Shown piece after piece: positions 33,100 through 43,773 of a DNA stretch of 64,000 nucleotides. Within the stretch, counting starts at the first letter, position 1. The number at the start of each line of letters is the position of its first letter. The stretch covers positions 68,725,807 to 68,789,806 of the forward strand of contig OV050030.1 of assembly GCA_920105625.2 (NCBI GenBank), given 5' to 3'. The notes under the pieces are model-generated. The model made no database searches. It was not told the origin of the DNA and was given only the letters and a program-made list of their open reading frames with translations. The translations under genes were made by a program, and so were the position numbers. This stretch comes from Clusia tigrina (lineage: Eukaryota > Arthropoda > Insecta > Diptera > Clusiidae).

Positions 33100-33700
33100 G
33101 CTCTGGTTCTGGCAAAGCAGTTGCGCTACGCAGGGCAGCATCCGATGGCAGTGTCTGTTCCTTATCGGATAGGGTGGCGCAAGCCACTCTGACTGATGTG
33201 GAGGAGCTTCTGGCATCGGACGTAGAACAGTACAGTAGAACAGCACAGTATCGTCATGCTACTTGGCCCACGATCACGAAGAGATACCAAGATCAGTTTT
33301 TAAGGATTTGGTGACGCACTCGCAAAGGTTAGGCGAATCTGATAAGTGCAAAGGTTAGGCGAAACTGATAAATGCTCATCACATCGTGTGGGGCAGCACG
33401 GACACTAATATGAGGGGTGATTGCCTTTTTGATTATTTGCTTGGAACTAACATGCAAATCTGTAATAGGGGTGTTAAACCTACTGTTGCAATTGGCATTA
33501 GGTAATATACGCCACCTTTGACTCTGACTCTGTTGTAGGAAGCATAAGGGAGTGGGTGGTGTTAGAAGAACACTTCTTCTCTGACCATAGATACATCTCG
33601 TTTGAAGTCGGCAAAACTCTACCTAACCTAAGTCTGGTTGAAATTTCAGGAAAACAGACTGAGATAAATATGTAGATCTATTTGGGCATACCTTAAATGT
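33100..33700 (+). pseudogene. LOA-like ORF2, endonuclease C-terminal part, copy 2
   Basis: Near 33370-33480 the plus strand reads NAHHIVWGSTDTNMRGDCLF and DYLLGTNMQICNRGV, the H/D-containing core of an AP-type endonuclease, and later FFSDHRYISFEVG near 33575, which holds the final catalytic SDH. Stops and shifts separate them, and the N-terminal half with the catalytic Glu is not found. Confidence 0.7.
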
Positions 33701-33743
33701 CTGTCCATCTAGCAAACCAAGAAGCATAGAAGGGATAGAAAAA

Positions 33744-35183
33744 ATGGTTGACTCTGTAACTGGCAGCCTGAACGTGGCCTTGGCAGAAACCTGTCCACTA
33801 AGGAAGCGGAGGAGAAAGCCGAAACCTCAGTGGTGGACGGAAGAGCTAAGCAAGCTTCGGGTAAACAGCAGGAAATATACACATCTTGAAAATGACTGGA
33901 AAGCATACAGAGAGGCTCTTAAGGTATTTAAGAAGAAGGTTAGAACTGCTCAAAGGTAATCATGGAAATCCTTTTGTGAAGAAGTAGAGGGGGCGACTGA
34001 GGCTTCTAGACTTCGGAAAATATTGGCGGGAAGCTCTCAGAACTGGGAGATTTTATAGATGATGAATGGCACATTCGCTACAACTAGTAAGGAGTCTCTA
34101 GAGCTTCTACTCAGCACGCATTTCCCAGGCTGCTCAGATATTACTGGGCACGAGAGGGAAGATACGTCAAATAGTGGGGAAGTTTGGATAGACGCTCTAT
34201 CTGAGGATCGACTCTTATGGGCCATTGAAAGTTTTAAGCCTTTTAGGTCCCCTGGTCCTGATGGTATTTATCCAGTTGAATTACATAAAACCGCTGGATA
34301 CCTGAAAGGCTGGCTGTTAGCAATCTTTGAAGGAAGCTTTAAATTTGGGTATATAACTCTTCAGTAGAGACAGGCTATAGTGGTCTTCATTCCAAAAGTC
34401 GGAAAAAGCTCACATTCTCATCCAAGCGACTTAAGACCGATATCTCTCTCGTCTTTTCTTTTGAAGGCTTTAGAGAGAGTGATAGAAATCCACTTAAGTT
34501 TAACGTTAGACAAGAATCTAATCTCATCGGCTCAACATGCTTATACAAAAGGGAAATCTGTAGAGACAGCTGTACATAACCTTATTTCCAGTGCACTAGG
34601 AGGAATTCACCCTGGCTGCCTTTCTTGATATTGAGGGGGCCTTTAATAATGTCAAAGGGGAGGCCATCACTGCATCACTTACAGAAATTGAGGTGGAAAC
34701 GAGCCTGGTAGGCCTCATAGGTAAAATGCTGAATAGCAGAATCATTGACGCGAATCTAGGAGCAGTTCTACGTAAGTTGGTGAGCAGGGGTACACCTCAG
34801 GTAGGTGTCCTCTCACCGTTTCTATGGAACACAGTTGCTAACAAACTCCTGATAAGATTAGAGGCGGTGGGATGTAAGATGGTGGCTTGTGCCGATGATG
34901 TTGTCATTGCTGTCTCTGGACAAATCCCATCTACACTGAGAGATTTGTTGCAAATGCTCTACATATTATTTCAAAGTGGGTGGAGGACTGTGGTCTTGGG
35001 GTAAATCCGGATAAGAATAAGGTCATTCTGTTCACTAAGAAACATAATATCCCGCAATTAGATCCAATTACTCTTAAGGGAAAAGCTCTATGGATTTCAG
35101 AAGAGACGAAATACTAGGGTCTTATAATCGATAGGAAGCTTACTTGGAAGTCAAACACCATAGAAAGAGCTAGGAAAGCTGGG
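33744..35183 (+). pseudogene. LOA-like ORF2, reverse transcriptase region, copy 2
   Basis: 33744-33959 is the linker (KPQWWTEELSKLR). 34059-34367 starts the RT (FRSPGPDGIYPVELHKT), 34380-34628 gives the fingers (SDLRPISLSSFLLKALERVI, AYTKGKSVETAVH) and 34693-35004 the palm with RGTPQVGVLSPFLWN. The catalytic box reads ACADDVVIAV, so Tyr is replaced by Cys although both Asp remain. The thumb (YLGLIIDRKLTWK-like) is near 35110-35150 with a stop. At least five breaks. Confidence 0.85.
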
Positions 35184-36355
35184 GTGGCTTTTTATGCCTG
35201 TAAAAGAGCTATAGGTAAAACCTGGAGAATTAAGCATAGTGTACCTCACTGGCTTTACACTGCGGTTGTCAGGTCCATTCTCCTATATGGAACTGTTGTC
35301 TGGTGGACTGCAATGCAGAAAAGGTCCTACTACGAAACACTTGGTAAGGCACAGAGATCAGCAGAATTAGCATTAAGTGGCACAATGAGAACGCCGCCAA
35401 CCTTGGCATTGGATATCATACTACATCTGTCACCCTTAGATCTCTTCTGCAAATATTTAGCGGCATGCTCCGCCATTCGGCTCCAGGCGAGCTCACAGTG
35501 GAAAGCTGTTCCGTATGGACATGCGACCAGAATCCTATATGGACATACCAAGTGACATTGAGGTATTTTTCCTTCTGTTTCGAAAGAAATTTTTGGGTTA
35601 GGATTCCTTCAAGAAAGGAATGGTTCGAGGGGGTTCCATCATCAGATACTCCCATTAGGATATACACAGACAGATCAAAAATGAATACCGGTGTAGGATC
35701 AGGAGTTTATTGCAAAATGCCCTCAATCAGTGAATCCATCAAACTAATGGATCACTGCAGTGTTTTTCATGCGGAAAGATCCGATCTTCAAGAAGCCTTG
35801 AATTCGCTGAGGATAAACGAGGTAACAGTCAAGGATATCTGAATTTTATCAGACAGCCAAGCTGCACTAAAGACTTTGAATGCATTACAAATAACCTCAA
35901 GGAGTGTCTTAGACTGTCGCCGATCTCTAAATGAGATGGCTAAACAATTCCATATCCATTTGTGCTGGATACCAGGACATAGGGATATACCCACGGAACT
36001 GCAAGGCTGATCACCTTACGAGCGACGGCACTTGTATGCCAAATATTAGTTGGCATATGGGTATACCTATTGCAAATTGTAAGCTTCTAATAAGCGAGAC
36101 CCTGATTAACTCTCCAAATCAGAGGTGGATTTGTGCCACTACCTGCGAAATCACCAGGCACACATAGCCGAGGCTAAATCTACGTCTGTTCAAGAATGTC
36201 AACAGACTACAAATTGGGACTGTGATAGGAACCCTCACTGGACATTGTCTAATAGGATGATTTCAATTGCAGCTCCAGGAACTAGGAGGAACTGTAATCG
36301 ATCTAGCATCTCTTCTGTACATGTCCAGCTTTTGCTAGAAATAGGGAGCGTTTAC
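35184..36355 (+). pseudogene. LOA-like ORF2, connection and RNase H, copy 2
   Basis: 35184-35555 is the conserved region after the thumb (AVVRSILLYGTVVWWTAMQK, LALSGTMRTPPTLALDIIL). 35465-35842 holds RNase H: IYTDRSKMNTGVGSGVYC (TDGS changed to TDRS) and MDHCSVFHAERSDLQEAL, then LSDSQAALK in another frame near 35850 and a GHRDIP-type motif near 35975. The rest to 36355 is scrambled. Confidence 0.8.
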
Positions 36356-36551
36356 TAGGATCCCAATTCTTAACAAATATAGATGGTCTATGCGAGTCAG
36401 GTGTTAACAACCTTCTTCGCTTTGTAAAGGCTCAGGTTGTTTCAATCTGGAGGGGAAGCGTAGCCATGCCTCGTATCCGTGGCTCACAACGGACCCATTG
36501 TTGGTCTCACTGGTTTATTGGTGAAGCGGCTGACTAACCTGCCTACCTACC

Positions 36552-36562
36552 TAGTATTTGCA
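36552..36562. repeat. Right target-site duplication of LOA-like copy 2
   Basis: Exact second copy of tagtatttgca, directly after the element tail. Confidence 0.85.
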
Positions 36563-36589
36563 CACTAAAAATAATGCTTTCTTAATTAG

Positions 36590-38000
36590 TTTAATTATTT
36601 TAATTAGTTTAATACTTCTAAATGCTACCTACATCAAATGTGCAGTGTCTATTAGGAGTTGGTGCTGTGAGTCAACTACACGCAGGTTTCTTTCATCTAT
36701 TCAGCTATGTTCATAAAGTCCTAGGAGTTGCCTTTAGTGGTCAGATGTTATTGTGGGACTTGGTACCCTATATAACCCTATAAACGGCACCGATAGTGAG
36801 ATGTTGCTGGTTAGGTTTAATGCATATATTGATTATCTGAAATTTATCAGAGCAGATATGTATATTCTTCTTCGAAATATTGGATATCATTACTTATAAT
36901 AACTGCGCTTCCATCCGTTGCATCATTACTGGGATGAACTGTATGTTACGTAGCAAAGTTTTTAAAATTTACATACGACTCATTTGTAAAATGAGTTTCA
37001 GATATGAGGCTAAGTCAATTTTTCCATTTTTTAGTATAGCTTCAACTTGGTTTTTTGCTTAAGCATTCCATGTCAGGATTCGTAGTGTACTTATCATTAT
37101 ATAAATAAGCTTTTTTCTATTTCACCTAGGCGACTATGTAATTGTTTGTTGAAAACTTCTTGTTTCTGTATAATGACAATAGGGTTAGCACATCGTATTC
37201 TTTTTCGTTTCTGTTGGTTGGATTTGAACCTGTAACAGCTCCAGCGTAGGTACGTCCATGTTGCATATTATTTGCAGACTCCGATGGGGCGGGGGGTACA
37301 TAGCGACCATTTTGCGGTTAGTGTGCTCCTATGTTAAGCTGTTTTTTACGCTGATCTCTTAACTTTTGTAACTCTTTAGCGACTGTGCAGCCACGGTAGT
37401 TAGCAGGATGTTCTTCACCACAATTGCAGCATCTTGTTTTTTGAGGGGTTTTCAGAGTGCACTTGCAGTTTCATGCCTGCCTGCGCATTTCACGCATCTT
37501 GCTTGCTTAGAGCAATAATTTTTGGTAAGTCCATAAGACTGACAGTTTTTGCATTGTGCTATAAGGCCGCTATTTATAACAGGTTCTATTTTAGCAATGG
37601 ACGTTAGCATAAAAAGGTTGAGGGGCTTTTTTGATTTCCACTGCAATTTATTGACAGCATTTAAGACTTTAAGTCCTTTATTTAGAAGATCGGTAGCAAT
37701 TTCTGAAGGAGGACACGAGTGATGAAGATTTTTTACTATAACCTTAATAGGACGTGATTGCTTGTCTTGGTATGTGAACCATGATGCTTCCCTTGCAGAG
37801 AAGAACGCTGTGAGATTTTCGTTGCGAATTTAGGATGTGGGTATTGTGTTACTTCCGGTTTTCGGTTGTTTATTTGGTATTGGTTTGTTTATAATGCAAG
37901 ATTGCTTTTTCTTTTTGAATTGATTTATAGTCTGAAATTGGCTGTAAATCTTTATTCTAAAATGTGGAGTTTTAGAACGTGCATACTATCATGGAGGGAT
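36590..38000 (-). mobile_element. jockey-like non-LTR fragment (ORF1 end and endonuclease start)
   Basis: Minus strand 38000-37300 reads an ORF1 with a PRE_C2HC-type domain (FTYQDKQSRPIKVIVKNLHH) followed by three Cys/His knuckles: CKNCQSYGLTKNYC, CVKCAGRHE and CCNCGEEHPANYRGC. Further down, 36950-36780 gives an AP-endonuclease-like piece (DGSAVIISNDIQYFEE and HLTIGAVY). It is frameshifted throughout and lacks the RT. Confidence 0.7.
37300..37880 (-). pseudogene. jockey-like ORF1 (Gag-like, CCHC knuckles)
   Basis: The longest clean piece is 37646-37452, with the first two knuckles. Upstream, FFSAREASWFTYQDK fits the PRE_C2HC domain; downstream, CNCGEEHPANYRGCTVAKEL fits the last knuckle. Such ORF1 proteins bind their RNA. 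The N-terminal region may be the separate piece at 41050-41340. Confidence 0.75.
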
Positions 38001-38263
38001 ATTTTGAATTATTTAATGACCGACGCTGTGGTCATATAATATTTCTGTATCAGGATATGTTATGTGACATGGAAAATCTGGCTTTTGAGGCACTAGGTTC
38101 CATGTTTGAATTTATTTTGCGGGAGTGATCATATTCAGTAAGATCGCAGTGTGTTTCTTATTGGAGTGCCCATGTGCCGTGGGATCGCAATGTGATGATA
38201 AGGAAGATGAATTATTTTTTGTTTGTTTTTTGAGTGCCTTAAATATGAATCAGTTTGTGTTTA
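38001..38263. other. Short noncoding stretch
   Basis: AT-rich, with gatcgcagtgtg and gatcgcaatgtg as a loose repeat pair; no gene seen. Confidence 0.4.
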
Positions 38264-38265
38264 TA

Positions 38266-39190
38266 CAGGGTGGCCCAAATGAGACCTAGTGATGTTAAAC
38301 ACGTGTAACTCTTGTAATAACGGGTTTTTTTTAAATGATTTATTTTAATATGTTAAATACATTTTATGGAAATTTAATGTGACTATGTGTGAAATATGAC
38401 ATCAGACAAATGACCACCATTTTGCTCGATACAGGCATTGGCTCTTTTTAGCGCATTTTGCATTACACGGCGTAATGTTTCTGGTTGCAGGCGCCGTATT
38501 TCGTCTCGAATATTCTACTTGAGCTGTCCAAGTATCTGTGGTTTGTTAACATACACTTTGTCTTTTAAATATCCCCATAAAAAAAAATCGGGCGCAGTTA
38601 AATCTGGTGAACGAGGAGGCCAAGGGAAATCTGAATTTCTTGAAATTATGCGTTCACCAAAAATTGTCAATAGTTTGCCTAGCAGTAAGCGCAGTGGCTC
38701 CATCTTGTTGAAACCACAAATTAGGATGTTGCTCCACCATTGGCCGCAAAAAGTTGTCGATCATTGTTCTGTAAGAAGCCCCGGAGACCGTTTCTGGCGT
38801 TCCATCCTCATTCTCAAAGAAATATGGGCCGATGATTTTTGTGGCCATAACACCGCACCAAACAGTGCATCTGATTGGATGTGATTGATGCTGATGTATT
38901 GCCCTTGGATTTTCGGAGCCCCACAACGGCGAAGTAAACTTGTAATCATGGAAGATGTGGGCACTGATCTTACATTAAAAAAACGGCGATAATTTCGCTG
39001 CGTCAGAAAAATTGATCGTTGAGAAGAATAATAAAATTCGATAATTTTAATGCGTTGTTGTGGACTGTACGTATTTATTTTAAATTTCCAAGAGTTCAGT
39101 TATAATCTGCAAAAAGAAAAAATAAATTATGTAAAAAAATAAAAAAGTTATTTGTGTTTCACATCAGATGGTCTTATTTGGGCCACCCTG
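38266..39190 (-). mobile_element. Tc1/mariner-superfamily element 2, internally deleted
   Basis: Terminal inverted repeats cagggtggcccaaat at both ends, extending with one mismatch to cagggtggcccaaatRagacc, with TA duplications at 38264-38265 and 39191-39192. Size 925 bp. It carries a deleted minus-strand transposase. Confidence 0.93.
38515..39075 (-). pseudogene. Tc1/mariner-like transposase, element 2, deleted
   Basis: The N-terminal helix-turn-helix start (YSPQQRIKIIEFYYSSQRS) is at 39070-39010. After a deletion the frame resumes with SPLWGSENPRAIHQ, so the first catalytic Asp (normally in SDEAHF) is lost. FEN and WFQQDGATALTARQT (second Asp) are at 38820-38670, and WPPRSPDLTAPDFFLWGYLKD (third) at 38625-38560, after a frame change at about 38660. 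It is a cousin of, not the same family as, the element at 5649-6580. Confidence 0.85.
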
Positions 39191-39192
39191 TA

Positions 39193-39985
39193 TATATTTT
39201 ATTTTTGAAGTTCTTTCCCCTTTTTTTTTCTTTTTTAAATTTCATTTTATTTTTATTTGTTCTTAAACCTGGAGGGTCAAAGGTAAAGTTATAAACTAAT
39301 ATCTGTATGCAACTGATATAATTTTAATGTATTCTTTTATTTTTTCTTATTTTACTGCTTTTCCCGTATACAGCGGATCCAGTTTGAAATAAAAAAACGG
39401 TTTATATTATTACAGTTCTTTTAACCTGAAGGTTCCCTTAGGAATCGCAGAGTTTTTAACTTGGGGTTGTGTGGCTTTTATAGCTTTAATTTTTGTATAT
39501 TTTTTTCGAGAACTGGAGTGCCTGGCTTTCAGGTTCGCAGTTGTGTAGATACATCAGTTGTATCAATATTTTATTTTATTACCACTAATAATACCGTGTG
39601 AAGCTTTTATTATAATTTCAGTACGTTTGACTTACATGCACCAGATTGTTGCCCATATGATAGTGTTGATGTGCTCTATACCGTAAGCGTTGTTCGCAAT
39701 GATGTATTTCCTGCTGGTTGCTGTTGCAGTCTTGTCTTTGCCACTGGTTACTGTTGCCGTGTTGTCTCTGCACTGGTTACTGTTGCCGTGTAGTCTCTGC
39801 TTCTGGTTACTGTTGGCGTGTTGTCTCTGCCTTTCTTGTTCTCCCAGCGACTATAAGGAGTCAAAACTGTGATTTTGTGGAGAATAACACTGATATGTTC
39901 TCAGTGTTAGATTTTCGTTAGTGATGTTCCGTCTCTGCTGACTCTTTTTCCCACTTGTGAACTATTATGTGAATTTATGTTAGTG
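39193..39985. other. Noncoding stretch with a 30-bp tandem repeat
   Basis: AT-rich, poly-T and poly-A runs at 39205-39400, then four units of about 30 bp at 39714-39831. The small open frames here come from the repeat. No homology recognised. Confidence 0.6.
39714..39831. repeat. Four-unit tandem repeat, about 30 bp per unit
   Basis: Units start ctggttgctg (39714), ctggttactg (39744, 39773, 39803) and contain ttgccgtgttgtctctgc with a few changes. Spacing is 30, 29 and 30. Confidence 0.85.
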
Positions 39986-39987
39986 TA

Positions 39988-40937
39988 CGAGGTGTGATAG
40001 AAAAATAACCGTTATTGTGTGATCAAAAAATGAAGTATTTATTTATTCATCAACAACTATCTTGTCCCCTTCAAAGTAATTCCCCTCAGATATAATACAC
40101 TTATGCCAGCGTTTTTTCCAATCCTCGAAAAACTTCTAAAACGTTTTTTTTGGTATCGCCAACAGCTCCTGTTCCGATTTTTCTTTTATCTCCTCAATCG
40201 TAGCAAAACGCTTTCCTTTCATCGGTGTCTTCAGTTTTGGAAAAAGGAAAAAGTCAGCGAGGGCCAAGTCCTGTGAATACGGTGGGTGAGGCATGATAAC
40301 GATTTTGTTTTTGTCCAAAAACAGCTCCTGAGCGATGTCCATGCGACGTTGTTTTTGCTCAAAATTTAGCAATTTTGGAACAATCTTCGCTGCCGCACGT
40401 TTCATGCCTAAAACATCCGTAAAAATTGTTTGGCATGAGCCGAACGATATGCCAACATCATCAGCAACCTCTCTGATAGTGATTCGACGATTATCCAAAA
40501 TCATTTTCTTCACTGCGTCAATGTTTTCATCGGTTGTCGGATGTGCTCGGGCGACCAGGACTAGCATCGTCATTGACATCTTCTCGGCCTTCCTCAAACC
40601 GGTTATACCACAATTGAACTTGTGTTCTGCTCATAGTAGACTCGCCAAAGGCCACAGTCAACATTTCAAATGTCCTTGCGCATTTAATTTCATTTTTTAC
40701 ACAAAACTGAATACAGTTTCTTTGATCCATTTTTTCGAATAGTACAAAATCGAAGAGCACACCAAAACACGACTAACCTTTTTATCTGTCAAAAACAAAC
40801 TGACAATCCAAAATGGGTGGTATTGCCAACATATATAACAGACATGTGTACCAACATAACAGAAAAAAAATGCGAAGATCGAACATACGTAACTCACGAA
40901 AAGATGAAAATAACGGTTATTTTTTGATCACAACTCG
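39988..40937 (-). mobile_element. mariner element, internally deleted
   Basis: Inverted repeats of about 29 bp (cgaggtgtgat..ataaccgttatt; the other end has cgagttgtgat) with TA at 39986-39987 and 40938-40939. Size 950 bp, against about 1.3 kb for complete mariners. It contains a minus-strand transposase of mariner type; the wording fits the rosa subfamily known from fruit flies (moderate confidence). Confidence 0.93.
40136..40730 (-). pseudogene. mariner transposase, deleted
   Basis: 40730-40527 starts MDQRNCIQFCVKNEIKCART, the N-terminal HTH, then NRFEEGREDVNDDASPGRPS. After one shift, 40597-40136 has the second HTH (RRITIREVADDVGISFGSC) and MKRAAAKIVPKLL, then jumps from DIAQELF to LDKNKIVIMPHPPYS. 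The first and second catalytic Asp (the GDE and HDNA boxes) are therefore deleted; the third Asp region PPYSQDLALADFFLF remains. Non-functional. Confidence 0.9.
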
Positions 40938-41049
40938 TATCTAGAATATTGATATGCCGTCAGTATTAGAGCTTTTATTGATGTTCCCTCAATAATAGGT
41001 TCTTATATTAAGCACACTGTTTCACATTATCACTTTCTTAACCATTAGT

Positions 41050-41340
41050 CGGTACATCGATGTTTTTTCTATAATCTTTGCTATCTGGAGTATTAACCTT
41101 AAAGACTTCGTTGCTTAGCAATTTAATTGTATATTATTTTTTGCGATGGGTGCCAACTGTTTGATTCAACATATTATATCCCTTGATACCTGATATCAAT
41201 GGTGGTGGTGGTGGCTTCCTAACTATGGTAGGCTTTTTTTTAGCTTTTATTTGAGCAAGTTGATTTGCATATGAGCTAGTTGTTGGTTCATCATCAATTA
41301 GTCAACCTCTGGTGAGGATTCCGCTTTTGGTTTTTTATTT
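41050..41340 (-). pseudogene. jockey-like ORF1 N-terminal piece
   Basis: Minus strand 41290-41050 reads KAKKKPTIVRKPPPPPLIS, then GIKGYNMLNQTV, TIKLLSNEVFKVNTPDSKDY. The order of a basic/proline segment, then an RRM-like start, is that of the N-terminal part of jockey/BS/X-type ORF1. It may be the other half of the ORF1 at 37300-37880, split by the two DNA transposons and 39193-39985. Confidence 0.55.
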
Positions 41341-41594
41341 CTATTTTTCTTATTCTTAATTTAATTTTATTTTAATCATACAAGAAGTTATAAAAACTTA
41401 TGCTGTACATTGGACTTAGCCACAATTGTATCTTAAATTAAAAACTTAAAGTTAAATTAATTCTATTGACAATGATTAGAAAACAACAAACTAATATAAC
41501 AAAAAACAAGAAAAATATATATTAAAATAAAAACAAAAGATAAAAAAAGAAAGAGGGTAGTAGAACTAGGAAGGAAAAGAGAAGAAATACAGCG
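41341..41594 (-). other. AT-rich 3' tail region of the CR1-like remnant
   Basis: Poly-T/TTTA-rich on the plus strand, as expected for the 3' UTR and tail of a minus-strand non-LTR element. No coding signal. Confidence 0.5.
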
Positions 41595-42520
41595 TCAAGT
41601 GCTACTACGAAAATAGAGATAAATAAGATGCTTGAAGTTGTTGTGGCTCACAATATTTTTTAAATCATTAGGTACGGAGCTCCATAGTCTAGTGGTGCCG
41701 ACGAAAAACATTTTAGCGAAGTTTCGGAACATAAACAGGCTGAAGCGCAACTTGTCATAAAGGTATAGCGGCGCCTTAGAGTATATTAATTTATGCATAT
41801 ATATACAATTTCTTGCATTTAAATAGCTCTCAATATCGCAACCCAGAACCATTTTACTCCAATATGAGATATGGTCAAATTTGCGCAAGCCATACACATA
41901 ACGAGTAGCATTATTGAATGACACTCGCAGTTTATGTAAAGACCGAGAGTCCAAACCACTATACACCACCGCAGAGTAGGTAATAATAGGCACAAGCAAT
42001 TGCACAACCAACATGAGCCTGGTTTCAACGAGAGTAAAGCGAGCAGACATCCTCAAACAGCGCAGAGTCATATACATTCTGCAAACCACATGGTTGATAT
42101 GATCCGAGCAAATCAATGACGAGTTCAAATGAAACCCAAGCACAAAAGTCTTGTTGACAAGTGTAATTCTTTTGAACTGTAAAGAATGCCTTTTAAACAA
42201 GCTCTTCTTCATCTGCTTGATATTCGAAGGCCTGAGCAGACTGATCACCAATTATTTTCTCATTGGTTGCCAGCTGTGACCTTAGATTTTTATTTTCATG
42301 TTTAAGTTGAGTTTGTTGCATAAAGTTCTTAGCTCTCACATGTTTTCCACTAAAGGGTCATTATATTCGCCACTAATGTGGGTCATATTTTGACAGTGTG
42401 CCATTAAAATATTTCGTAGTATACATCGGCAGTAGAAATGATAGCTTTTTTGACGCTCTCTAAATCGGAGCTTGCTGCTCCAAATTTCGTTGCTCTCAGC
42501 TCTTTATTTGTTTTTCGCCG
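41595..42520 (-). mobile_element. CR1/L2/jockey-group non-LTR remnant, arm 1
   Basis: The minus strand has an open 218-codon stretch (42251-41595) from the RT thumb to the C-terminus: LGFHLNSSLICSDHI, LVPIITYSAVVYSGLD, SFNNATRYVYGLRKFDHIS, WSSVPNDLKNIVSHNNFK. Just upstream (42520-42255) the frame reads an ORF1-like coiled coil ([32 protein letters not shown]). Endonuclease and most of the RT are thus deleted, fusing ORF1 to the ORF2 end. The mirror is at 51405-52304. The exact clade is uncertain. Confidence 0.75.
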
Positions 42521-42530
42521 CATAGCGAGA

Positions 42531-43087
<557 letters not shown>

Positions 43088-43190
43088 TGGCGATCCTGCC
43101 ACACCGATCCTGATTTTCTGACCAGACCGATCCTGAATTTTTTTGACCACACCAATGCAATTTTCCTTCAATGCCGATCCTGACAAACTG
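43088..43190 (+). other. Primer-site region with four repeats of a PBS-like core
   Basis: tggcgatcctgcc follows the LTR and resembles a degenerate tRNA-Arg site (tggcgaccgtg). The core cgatcctg recurs at 43091, 43105, 43128 and 43175. Confidence 0.6.
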
Positions 43191-43398
43191 GCACTTCTGA
43201 TGTCGAGTCCTGCCGAAATTAATTAATGTATTAAATTGATGTCCACAATTACGCAAACCTTGGCTATGGTGCATGAGGACATCATATGCAATTTCCACAT
43301 CCAGAAGGAAGACTCCAAGCTACAATATCATGCCCACCTCAAAAAACAGTAATAAGACAACGTAAAATCGACCAAAGTTCTTTTCAAGCCAATCCAAA

Positions 43399-43773
43399 AT
43401 GCAGTGCGATCTCATCAAAATGAATAATTGTGAGAGCACACCGAACAAAAAAAATTTACGCGTCAATTTTATTGAGAGAAGTTCTAAAGTGAAGGAGCGA
43501 CAGGAGAAGTTCCTAACCGCCAAATATGGTTTCCATCAGATGAGTGTAATACGAAAGCTACTGGCTTTGGAGATGTGGGTGTATGATGAACTGCAGAAAC
43601 TTTTTGATCCACCGGGCGAGGCAATCGAGGTAGACAACGATGAAATTTTAGATATGAACACAGATGACATAAAAATATCTCATATCATTAAGTTATTGTC
43701 AGTCTGTAAGCTACCACAATCGGAAATATCGAAATTTAGCAGCGATCTTTTGGAGCGTGCTAATACGCTGTAA
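43399..43773 (+). CDS. Captured PPP1R14/CPI-17-type protein phosphatase 1 inhibitor (retrocopy), 124 aa
   Basis: An intact intronless frame inside element C. It resembles the PP1_inhibitor family (CPI-17, PHI-1, KEPI; in insects called regulatory subunit 14B). Residues 31-53 (VKERQEKFLTAKYGFHQM and on) match the family's R-x-T-x-K-Y core: Thr40-Ala-Lys-Tyr aligns with Thr38 of human CPI-17, whose phosphorylation turns the protein into a myosin-phosphatase inhibitor. The helical part follows: LALEMWVYDELQKLF (55-69), acidic DNDEILDMNTDD, and ISKFSSDLLERANTL at the end. No retroelement protein has this pattern. Met8 is an alternative start. It would be transcribed from the 5' LTR. Whether it is expressed is unknown. 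The family call rests on my reading; a profile search is decisive. Confidence 0.72.
   Translation: MQCDLIKMNNCESTPNKKNLRVNFIERSSKVKERQEKFLTAKYGFHQMSVIRKLLALEMWVYDELQKLFDPPGEAIEVDNDEILDMNTDDIKISHIIKLLSVCKLPQSEISKFSSDLLERANTL

Larger units (their letters stand above)
31386..36551 (+). mobile_element. LOA-like non-LTR retrotransposon, decayed copy 2
   Basis: 5166 bp bounded by an 11-bp perfect target duplication. In order: GC-richer 5' UTR (31386-31790), ORF1, endonuclease remnant, RT, RNase H. The 3' end is cctacctac-type, like the cctaa tail of copy 1. Many frames are broken, but the length suggests it was almost full-size on insertion. It belongs to the same clade as 685-4970 but to another family. 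Confidence 0.88.

Noticed and set aside
39690..39921. Leu/Val-rich frames suggesting a small secreted protein
   Set aside because: They are translations of the 30-bp tandem repeat in two frames.
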